Below are positions 8,894-17,200 of a stretch of 64,000 nt of DNA, one piece after another. How positions within the stretch are numbered: position 1 is the stretch's first letter; every line of letters starts with the position of its first letter. The DNA is from Dyadobacter diqingensis (GTDB lineage: Bacteria; Bacteroidota; Bacteroidia; Cytophagales; Spirosomataceae): assembly GCF_024220585.1 (NCBI RefSeq), contig NZ_JAMXKF010000003.1, positions 682,001 to 746,000 on the forward strand, given 5' to 3'. The translations under genes were made by a program, and so were the position numbers. The notes beneath the pieces are model-generated. The model made no database searches. It saw nothing but the letters and a program-made list of their open reading frames with translations, and was not told where the DNA came from.

Positions 8894-9070
8894 CACGAGC
8901 CGTTCCGAAGCAACGGACACCCGGAAATTTACCCCGATTTCCTACCAACGAAATGTTCCTATTGGAACAAAACGCCTGAATATTCCAATGTCTATGTCCC
9001 ATCGGGACATTTCGTTGGTAGAAGCCGGGAGAGATCGATGTGGTTTTCGTTCCGTAGGAACGTTTCGTAA
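8894..9070 (+). repeat. Complete H1-H2-H2'-H1' hairpin element
   Basis: The order is H1 (CGTTCC-gaa-GCAACG, one mismatch), H2 (TGTTCC-tatt-GGAACA), H2' (TGTCCC-atc-GGGACA) and H1' (CGTTCC-gta-GGAACG). H2 is preceded by CTACCAACGAAA and H2' is followed by TTTCGTTGGTAG, again reverse complements. It lies directly after the membrane-protein gene and before its first fragment copy. Confidence 0.88.
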
Positions 9071-9087
9071 AATTCCCTTTGACAGCC

Positions 9088-9450
9088 GTGTTGAGCCACT
9101 GGTTTCGGGACGTTATAGTCCACATCCCGGATTTGCCTCTGACACCTTTTGGTGATTTCAAAGTCGGGATGGGTTTATGGAATTATAAGATGATCACCGT
9201 ATTGCTGGAAAGTATTATCTTTTTCGGCGGCGTTTATATTTATGCAGAAAGCACGAAAGCCATCAACGCGCAAGGTACCTGGGGATTGTGGACCATGACT
9301 GGCTTTTTCCTTCTGGCCAACGCCTACAACCTATTCGGCCCGCCACCGGAAGATAACATCATGATGTTGTTTGTGTCGTTTGTGGTTTTGCAGGTGATTG
9401 TGCTGGGGTTGGCTTGGTGGGTTGATGGGAATAGGGTTGGGGGTGATTGA
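9088..9450 (+). pseudogene. First duplicated 3' fragment of the membrane-protein gene
   Basis: From GTGTTGAG at 9088 the DNA matches the parent gene from its position 8453 to its stop, with a small number of substitutions. The frame is still open, giving about 120 residues (LSHWFRDVIVHIPDLP onward). There is no native start region: the first half with the N-terminal helices is absent and the upstream DNA is the end of a hairpin element. It is therefore a truncated copy, although an expressed fragment cannot be excluded. Confidence 0.85.
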
Positions 9451-9523
9451 GGGTTGAGTTGGTTTAGATTAATTGAATTCAATTGTTCAATCTAATCCCC
9501 AGATCACGCCTGACGGAAGCAAA

Positions 9524-9700
9524 CACGAGCCGTTCCGAAGGAACGGACACCCGGAAATTTACACCGATTTCCTACCAACGAAATGTTCCTATTGAAACAA
9601 AACGCCTGAATATTCCAATGTCATTGTCCCATCGGGACATTTCGTTGGTAGAAGCCGGGAGAGATCGATGTGGTTTTCGTTCCGTAGGAACGTTTCGTAA
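9524..9700 (+). repeat. Complete H1-H2-H2'-H1' hairpin element, second copy in the duplicated unit
   Basis: It is nearly identical to the copy at 8894-9070. Here H1 is perfect (CGTTCC-gaa-GGAACG) while H2 has a mismatch (TGTTCC-tatt-GAAACA). The position relative to the next gene fragment is the same as in the first unit, which shows that gene fragment and element were duplicated together. Confidence 0.88.
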
Positions 9701-9717
9701 AATTCCCTTTGACAGCC

Positions 9718-10083
9718 GTGTTGAGCCACTGGTTTCTGGACGTTATAGTCCAAATCCCGGATTTGCCTCTGACACCTTTTGGTGATTTCAAAGTCGGGAT
9801 GGGTTTATGGAATTATAAGATGATCACCATATTGCTGGAAAGCATTATCTTTTTCGGCGGCGTTTATATTTATGCAAAAAGCACGAAAGCCATCACCGCA
9901 CAAGGTACGTGGGGATTGTGGATCATGACCGGCTTTTTCGTTCTGACCAACGCCTACAACCTATTCGGCCCGCCACCGGAAGATAATATCATGGTTTTGT
10001 TTGTTGTTTTGCAGGTGATTGTGCTGGGGTTGGCTTGGTGGGTTGATGGGAATAGGAGGGTGTTTGAGCAAATAAGCCATTGA
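9718..10083 (+). pseudogene. Second duplicated 3' fragment of the membrane-protein gene
   Basis: This is the third occurrence of the gene's 3' half, starting at GTGTTGAG. It lies 630 bp after the previous copy; the first two copies are 635 bp apart. It has lost 9 bp inside the last membrane helix (the VSF codons of LFVSFVVLQ), and its end differs after GGGAATAGG, where the frame runs into new residues VFEQISH. It has no N-terminal half. No hairpin element follows it. Confidence 0.85.
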
Positions 10084-10475
10084 AAAAAGTGTATATCATA
10101 ATGACATAACTTTATTATCAATTATATTTGTAATGTATTCTGAACTCAGTCACGAACTGCTAGTAGGAGTCATCCGGGATTCCGTTAGGTTTCCCTTTTT
10201 TGTAGCTCTATAATATGATTCACTGGTGATATTAGTGGATGCAGTCTCCATTGTACGTCCAAGTGTTATCGGTCTGGCCGACCTTAAATCAATAGTATTA
10301 TTATATTAATAGGTCACAGACTCTTAGGGGGTATTTTTTTATAAATTCTAATTGTGTAATTCGTGGTTTGGTCTAGTATTTACATTTAACCAAACCACGT
10401 GTCTCTTTAATATAGAAATAATTGCTTTTTCAGATAAGATTTGGGTACACCGTAATATGAATTAAAAAAAATGCA
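10084..10475. other. Gene-free spacer with a repeat remnant
   Basis: No gene is supported here. Around 10235-10290 (CAGTCTCCA, TACGTCC, GTTATCGGTCTGGCCGACC) the DNA resembles the spacer at 6115-6160, so it looks like a decayed remnant of the array-flanking sequence. The right part is AT-rich and holds the terminator of the ATPase gene. Confidence 0.55.
10362..10399 (-). terminator. Stem-loop downstream of the SMC-like ATPase gene
   Basis: Arms CGTGGTTTGGT and ACCAAACCACG are perfect over 11 bp with a 16-nt loop, about 80 bp past the ATPase stop codon. There is no immediate T tract, so it is a probable rather than certain terminator. Confidence 0.5.
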
Positions 10476-12893
10476 TTACAAATAATTACCCAGATCTTTC
10501 AGGTTAACTAATCCACAATTACATTTGATGTGTTCATTATTATTAGCTCTTGCTATTGAAGAATAAGACTTACAAGACTTACAATACAACTCTGCTTCAA
10601 TTTTTAGCCATTTTTTAAAAATCGTATCAATTTCAGAGGACGTAAATTGAGACGATTCGTTTTTCCAATGAGCACAATAGTTTCTAAATATCGTTCCCTG
10701 TTCAAAATTATCAAACATAGTAGAGATTTTATGTTGCCTGTTAGACATCTTGAGTTTTTCCTTGAATCTTTTAACCAAAGGCTCATAAAATTCAGAAAGT
10801 GTATAAACATTCTCTAATTTGTATCTTAAAGGTGTTTGCATATTTTCGTTAATAATTCCAAAAGTCATCTCTAGGTATCTACCAAATTTCTGACCGGCAC
10901 CAATAGGATCATCATCGTCGATTAGATTTTGAATCTCTTCCAAATAGTTATTTGAAAATAGGCATCTTGGCCCTGTTGTATAATCCCAACTTGCAAATTT
11001 GTATCTATTCCATTGAGGGAAATCTTTTTGAACTGTATCGAAAAAAACTTGATCGTGAGTAAGAATTAGCACTTGAAATTCGTTGAATTTCTTCGCTATG
11101 AGTTGAGCTACTTTCGGTCTTTTAAAAGCGTCGAAACTATTAATAACATCGTCTAAAATAAAGAATTTAAAATTGGGGTTAAAATGTTTTACGGCTGCCA
11201 AGAAAATTGCTAAACCAAAGCTATTTATCTGACTTTCACTCATAAACTTATAAGCGGGGGTGATTTTTTCATTAATAAATTCAATTTCTAACTCGACCGC
11301 TTTATCTTTTCCAATGACTAACTTTATACGAGGATTTTTTAAGAAATCGTTTGAAGATTCAAGACAGTTATAGCACTCAATTAGGTCGGCTTGGATAATG
11401 GTAAATGTATTTTGAATTTCCGTCTGAATGTGTAAAGTAAGCTTTTTGAAAAGCTTTTCTAATTGCGATGTAATACCTGTTAGATAAACTACTTTCTTCT
11501 CATTTTTAAGATACTTTGAATAAGATTCAATCAGTTTAATGACATTCCCAAAATCAAGTGCTAAGTTCTTTGACTCATCGTCTGCTGATAGGGCTTTAAG
11601 CTTATCGTTTATGGCTACTTTAATAGTCGTTTCGAGTTCAGCTAGGTACTGGATTTTTAAAATTTCGGGCTTTGAATTTATTTCTAAACTTTTTAAGTCT
11701 TTCAGAGGAGTTTTTAATTCGGAAATGGTCTTAGGTAGGCTTTTTTTTAACTGGGATAAGTCGTCAAAAAAGTTAGAGAATTTTTTTTGAAATGTATTTT
11801 CTGGGTCTAAGTGAATTACTTCAATCTTATTTAATATATCTTGAAATTTTTTTATTAGTGAACTGCTTTTACTGGAATATAAATCCTTCTTTTTTTCTAA
11901 TTCTTTTAGTGCAACATATTTTTCCGAAATGTGTGTTTCAAGATCTCCTTCGAAAACTTTATCGCATACAGGACATCTTGATTTGTCTTCCAGTTTGGAT
12001 ATAGTTTCCTTGGCGGATTCGTATAGTTCAATTAAAATTAAGTTTGTTATATTAGTTTCATCCGCTTTAAGATCTGTAAAGACGTTTTCCAAATCTAAGC
12101 ATTCCTGCTTTATAGCAGGTAAAGGATAGAATTGATTTATCCGTTGCAGGAAACTATTTATTTCTGCCACCTCTTTTGCTAATGGATTAGTCTTTATAAT
12201 TTGGGAAAGTGCTTTTTCTACTATTTGAACATTCCGAAATTCTGAAATTGTTTCGATCTTGTACTTAGATCCAATGTTATTAATGAAGGAAACAATCGAT
12301 GTATCGTTTATGTCCCCATCTTTTGTGATTAGCTCAATGCTACTTCTACTGTCGCTGAGTTGATTTTTGAACTGTTGTAGTTGATTTGTTATTCTTGTTA
12401 AACTAGTTTGAATGTCAGTCTGATTTTTAGTAAAATCTTCAAGACCAAAAAACTTTGAAATATATTTATACTTTTCTCCCTTACTTTTGAATACAAATTC
12501 TTGAAGATCAGAGTAACGGAGGTAATTAGGGTATATATTTCGACTTTTAAAATCTAAATAATTACCTGTGAAAGTAGGTGCTGAAATTTTTGTATTATTG
12601 AAACTTGCCTTAGCCGATAAGATTGAGGAATGCTTAAAATCTATATTTACGTAGACGTTTTTTCCGTCACTTAATTTGTGAGCATAATCCCTTTCTGATA
12701 CTCCTTCATTTGATAAATATTCTATTTTAGAATTTAATAACCATTCCCAAGCATCAATGATAGAACTTTTTCCAGTTCCATTTCTCCCATAGATTAGTGC
12801 TGAGGTAGCATTACCACCCTTTACAAAGTCAATTATCACAGGAGAGCGAATTCCTCGAAAATTTTCAACTGTGATTTTATCGATTTTCAGCAT
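10476..12893 (-). CDS. SMC/Rad50-like AAA ATPase with CxxC hook, HEPN-like C-terminal motif and zinc ribbon
   Basis: The 805-residue protein has the ABC/AAA15 ATPase plan. Walker A is GRNGTGKSS (36-44). Long coiled-coil arms (about 150-500) are broken by a CPVC hook (307-310). The signature-like segment is SESQINSFGLAIFLA (552-566), Walker B is FFILDD (577-582) and the H-loop is LILTHD (609-614). After the ATPase half comes a helical domain of about 110 residues with RNYCAH (737-742), matching the Rx4H motif with a polar residue after Arg that marks HEPN ribonucleases. A CxxC/CxC zinc ribbon closes the protein (771-793). RloC, an anticodon nuclease with a Rad50-like hook, and Lamassu SMC proteins are the closest known ideas. 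The start overlaps the end of the 66-residue gene by 17 bp. The DNA is clearly more AT-rich than its surroundings, which suggests transfer. A defence role is inference. Confidence 0.85.
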   Translation of the reverse strand: MLKIDKITVENFRGIRSPVIIDFVKGGNATSALIYGRNGTGKSSIIDAWEWLLNSKIEYLSNEGVSERDYAHKLSDGKNVYVNIDFKHSSILSAKASFNNTKISAPTFTGNYLDFKSRNIYPNYLRYSDLQEFVFKSKGEKYKYISKFFGLEDFTKNQTDIQTSLTRITNQLQQFKNQLSDSRSSIELITKDGDINDTSIVSFINNIGSKYKIETISEFRNVQIVEKALSQIIKTNPLAKEVAEINSFLQRINQFYPLPAIKQECLDLENVFTDLKADETNITNLILIELYESAKETISKLEDKSRCPVCDKVFEGDLETHISEKYVALKELEKKKDLYSSKSSSLIKKFQDILNKIEVIHLDPENTFQKKFSNFFDDLSQLKKSLPKTISELKTPLKDLKSLEINSKPEILKIQYLAELETTIKVAINDKLKALSADDESKNLALDFGNVIKLIESYSKYLKNEKKVVYLTGITSQLEKLFKKLTLHIQTEIQNTFTIIQADLIECYNCLESSNDFLKNPRIKLVIGKDKAVELEIEFINEKITPAYKFMSESQINSFGLAIFLAAVKHFNPNFKFFILDDVINSFDAFKRPKVAQLIAKKFNEFQVLILTHDQVFFDTVQKDFPQWNRYKFASWDYTTGPRCLFSNNYLEEIQNLIDDDDPIGAGQKFGRYLEMTFGIINENMQTPLRYKLENVYTLSEFYEPLVKRFKEKLKMSNRQHKISTMFDNFEQGTIFRNYCAHWKNESSQFTSSEIDTIFKKWLKIEAELYCKSCKSYSSIARANNNEHIKCNCGLVNLKDLGNYL

Positions 12894-13077
12894 CGTTATT
12901 TAGGTTTAAGGATTCATCAATTTCAACATCAATTTTTTTTACACCAATAGCTACTTTTCTTTCGAATTCAGATATATTTAATCCAGTCCCGGTGAAAAGA
13001 GTTTCTATTTTCGTGATAAAAGAAGCTAACTCCGTATCTTCAACTTTTATCTTATTAAGCCAGTCTTTGAAATCCAT
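12877..13077 (-). CDS. Unrecognised 66-residue protein coupled to the SMC-like ATPase
   Basis: The product MDFKDWLNKIKVEDTE... is small, acidic near its end (EIDESLNLNNDAEN) and has a helical first half. Its last 17 bp overlap the start of the ATPase gene, so translational coupling and a shared function are likely. It has no membrane segment or Cys motif. The size and position would suit an adaptor or inhibitor of the ATPase, comparable to the small middle subunits of some SMC-type defence systems, but no homologue is recognised. Confidence 0.7.
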   Translation of the reverse strand: MDFKDWLNKIKVEDTELASFITKIETLFTGTGLNISEFERKVAIGVKKIDVEIDESLNLNNDAENR

Positions 13078-13163
13078 TACAAAATAATTAAGGTCGAAAA
13101 TATACTTGGTTTATCCTTCACGAGATATTAATCAATATTCTTGCTCGAACTCGTAATAATCAC

Positions 13164-14126
13164 TCAGTCCTTTTTTATGTGATTTTTTAAGTATTTCTTT
13201 CTTAATCTGTCAATAATTAAATCACAAATTAATTCTGAAATCTCTACATCAAGCTCTCCCGGTTTTAGAAAAATATTATTTAATAAACCATTACTTTTCC
13301 GTTCAGCATTTATAATCGAAAATTCTGTTCTTTCAATTATTGGCCGCATTTCGTAGCTCTTCAAATACTCTTTTCCTTCAAGCTCTTTCTTTAAGTAAGG
13401 AAATCTAGTCGTCAAAAATGTAACTAGATCATCTTTTGAAAATGTGAATATTTCTTTTTCATCATTTATTATACTGTTTCTATTAGTACTACTCATCCAA
13501 TTTATAAAGAATGAAAAAATAATATTTTGAGTTGATTCCAACTTGTAGCTACGCTTTAAATCCTCATCTATCTTTTCCAAGGACTTTATTTTGAGCCAAA
13601 ATATTCCGGTTGCAATCAAGCCTGCAATCCAAAAAATAGTAAATTCCTTATTATATGTGTTTAAAAAGCTTAATAAGGGATGATCCTTGACGACATTAGG
13701 AAATACCCAGATTGCTGTAATTACAGCAGTAAGTATCAAACTAGTTATTTTGGGAGTTGAATTCTGTTTGTGAAAGGTTGTTATGCTGTTTTGTAGTTCT
13801 GTACTCAAAACAGCACTTTTTTTTAATTTTTGCTCTTCAAAAATTTCCTTATTTTGCTGATGAACTATACTTTGTAATATTTTAGTCAATCCTAAAACTT
13901 CTGTATTAACTATTAGTGACGTGTTTAAATTAGTTGCCTCTAAATAATCTAAGGCAGAAGTAATCTGTAAGTACAGATTTTCGTCAGCCTCGGATTTGAA
14001 TTCCCCTTCATTTTTATCAGGGTGTAGAGCTTTCAAACTTTTTTTTAGCTCCTTTTTAATTTTAGAAGGATCATCACTTACTAATTTGAAAAAGTCACGA
14101 ATTTCGCTAATTGAATTAAAGCTCAT
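13164..14126 (-). CDS. Membrane-anchored J-domain protein
   Basis: The 320-residue protein opens with a J domain: helix, then ALHPDKNE with HPD at 35-37, then a further helix ending in ITSALDYLEA near 65. The HPD tripeptide is what stimulates Hsp70 (DnaK) ATPase in this family. A polar linker follows, then two membrane helices at about 127-146 and 161-180, and a C-terminal cytoplasmic region of about 140 residues that I do not recognise. There is no G/F region or zinc finger, so it is a class-C J protein. It is first in the AT-rich minus-strand cassette, 86 bp upstream of the 66-residue gene, and its base composition matches those genes. Its role with the ATPase is unknown. Confidence 0.82.
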   Translation of the reverse strand: MSFNSISEIRDFFKLVSDDPSKIKKELKKSLKALHPDKNEGEFKSEADENLYLQITSALDYLEATNLNTSLIVNTEVLGLTKILQSIVHQQNKEIFEEQKLKKSAVLSTELQNSITTFHKQNSTPKITSLILTAVITAIWVFPNVVKDHPLLSFLNTYNKEFTIFWIAGLIATGIFWLKIKSLEKIDEDLKRSYKLESTQNIIFSFFINWMSSTNRNSIINDEKEIFTFSKDDLVTFLTTRFPYLKKELEGKEYLKSYEMRPIIERTEFSIINAERKSNGLLNNIFLKPGELDVEISELICDLIIDRLRKKYLKNHIKKD

Positions 14127-14290
14127 ATATAGTAATATTATAAGAGCAGTTTGTAGAAAATACCATATGGAATTATTATTGAGTAAGAATAATGCAATCT
14201 AAGGAGATGAAAGATCGAAAGATTATATTTAAACAAGATCTTTTGAATAACTTATTTAACGGTAATTCGAATCGATAGCAAGTCTAATCC

Positions 14291-17200
14291 TCACTCCCCC
14301 CTCACCTCCAACAACCCCTCACTCTCCAGATAAACCTCCTTCAACCCCTGCAAAACCTCAGCGGAAGGCTCGGCCCATAAGCCTCTTTGTGCGGCTTCGA
14401 GTAATCTTTCGGCGATGGCGTGTAAGGCCCATGGGTTGCTTTCGGCGAAAAACTGCTGCATGTTGGCGTCCAGGGCGTAGGTTTCGGCTACTTTTTCGTA
14501 CATCCAGTCGTCGATCACATTTGCCGTGGCATCATAACCGAAGAGGTAGTCAACCGTCGCGGTTAGTTCCAGTCCGCCTTTGTAACCGTGTTTTTTGATG
14601 CTGTCGAGCCATTTCGGATTCACAACCCTTGAACGGAAAACACGTAACGTTTCCTCTTTCAGGTCGCGCACCACTGGCTGGGCCGGGTTTTGCGAGTCGC
14701 CGAAATAATGTTTTGGCTGCTGTCCGGTAAGGCTGCGTATGGTCGCAATCATCCCGCCATGAAATTGCAGATAATCGTCGCTGTCGAAAATATCATGTTC
14801 GCGGTTGTCCTGGTTGTGCAGGGCCACCTCCACACCGGAAAGACATTGCTGAAATTCACTGCGGGCATCCACACCCTGCGCGTTCTTCGTATAGGCATAA
14901 CCGCCCCAGTTGACATATGCCTGCGCAAAATCCGCATCGGCATGCCAGTTTTTTTCATTGATCAAAGGCAAAATCCCTGCACCATAAGCTCCCGGAGCCG
15001 CCCCGAAAATCCGGTAACTGGCTCGTTCTTCGGCATCTTCAATCGATAATTCATTGTCTTTTTGCAGTTCAGCCAGATCTTTCAGATAATGTTTGCGGAC
15101 AAAATTCTGGTCCAGCGGTTCGTCCAGCGCGATAACCTGCTGCACCGCATCATCCAGCAATTCGATCAAATACGGGAAAGCATCACGGAAAAATCCACTG
15201 ATCCGGGTGGTCACATCAATCCGCGGCCGGCCAAGTTCTTCGAGCGAAATAATTTCCACGCCGGTAATGCGCCGGCTTTCCTGCTGCCATACCGGCCGGG
15301 CACCCATCAGCGCCAGCACCTCCGCCACATCGTCCCCATGGGTACGCATCGCCGAAGTGCCCCAGATACTGATCCCGACACTTTCCGGATAACGCCCCGT
15401 TTCTTTCAGGTGACGATCCAAAACCTCCCGTGCAAGCTGCTGGCCTACTTCCCAGGCCGCTTTGGACGGAAGCGCGCGCGGATCTACCGCGTAAAAATTT
15501 CGTCCGGTTGGTAAAATATGCGCCATGCCCCGTGTAGGCGCGCCACTCGGACCGGCAGGAATATACCCGCCGGAAAGTCCGTGCATTAGGTTGGTAATTT
15601 CTTCATCCGTCCGCGCCAGATTCGGTACCAGCTGGGTACAGACAAATTCCAGTACCAACCGAATTCCTGCCAAGCCAGTCGTAGAAGGCGCCATATCCAG
15701 CGTTTCATACAAAACCTGATCAATGGATTTTGGATGAAAACGATGTTGAGCCAACACCCGGAACATATGATTGTTCAGCTCATCAATAATTTCCATTGCA
15801 TCCGCCGCCGTCACCACCGGCCGACCAGCCAGCGACTGAAACTGCGGCGAAACCAAATCTATTTTCTGACCTTTTTTCTGCAAAAGGTCCTCTATTTCAA
15901 ATCCAAAAAGTAAAGCCATTTCCGACTGTAAACCCGGCACTGTGGCATTAGGCAGTCGGGTCAGCGCTTGCAGCATATCAATCAGCGCATCACCTTCCGG
16001 CATTTGTCCGAGGGTGTGCAAACCGTTACGGATCTGCGCCGCACCCAATTCACACAAATACCCGTCGATGTCCTCGATCAGGTGGGCAATATCCTTTCCG
16101 TCCATCTCCGCCAGACTCGCCGGCACACCTTCGGGCGTCATATCATCATCCCAATCGTGCTTGTGATCGCCATGGTCGCGGCTCAGCATCGCAGCCAGAT
16201 CGGCATCCAGATTGGTCTGTTTGATCAACTCCCAGATCTGTCTTTGCAGCAAAGGTAATTTCGACGGATCAAGCGTTTCCACCTGATAATATTCATCGAC
16301 AAGCTGAGTTAGCTGGGCCAGTTCGCCATAACTATCCGCGGAAGTCATGGGCGGAGTCAGGTGATCCACCACCACGGCATGGGCCCGACGTTTCGCCTGC
16401 GAACCTTCGCCGGGATCGTTGATAATAAAAGGATAAAAAAGCGGCAGATCGCCCAGAATTGCATCCGGAAAACAGTTTTCCGACAACCCGATTCCTTTGC
16501 CCGGAAGCCATTCCAGCGTTCCGTGTTTACCTACGTGTACAATCGCATCAGCGCCCCAGCCATCACGCAACCAGCGGTATAACGCATAATAATGATGCGT
16601 CGGCGCGAGATCCGGCTGGTGATAAATGGCATCAGGATCCATACCATATCCACGTGGTGGCTGTAAGGCTACAAAGGCATTACCAAGTTCAAGTCCGGCT
16701 AGGGCGATATGGCCGTCATGGACATAGGTTTCGCCGGGTGCCTGTCCCCATTGTTTGGTTATTTTTTTGCGTAAAGCTTCCGGTAATTCATCAAACCAGC
16801 CAGCATATTGATCAAAAGGAACCCTTCCGGCAGCGTTCGAAAGCTGTTCGGGCGTGAGGTAAGTCTGGTCGTAAGAGCAGCGGTCAATTAACTGATGAAT
16901 TAATTCCGTCCCGGTCGCCGGCAGGTTTTTAATCTGATAACCTTCCGCCTGCATCGAATGCAAAATATTCATCAGCGAAGCCGGCGCATCCAGCCCGACC
17001 GCATTCCCGATCTGGGAAGCTTTGGTATTGGAATTGGTAAAAATGAAAGCGATTTTCTTTTTCGAGTTTTTCAAATGACGCAAACGGGCAAAACGCAGCG
17101 CAATTCCGGCTACACGGTCAATGCGGTTGTCGAGCGCTTCATACCCTTTTGCCTGTCTATCTTTTTCCTTGAAAGAAATCGGAACGGTAATAATCCGCCC

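Noticed and set aside
10476-12893. Plain RecF, RecN or Rad50 repair protein
   Set aside because: The C-terminal Rx4H domain and zinc ribbon, the AT-rich cassette and the coupled small gene do not fit the housekeeping proteins.
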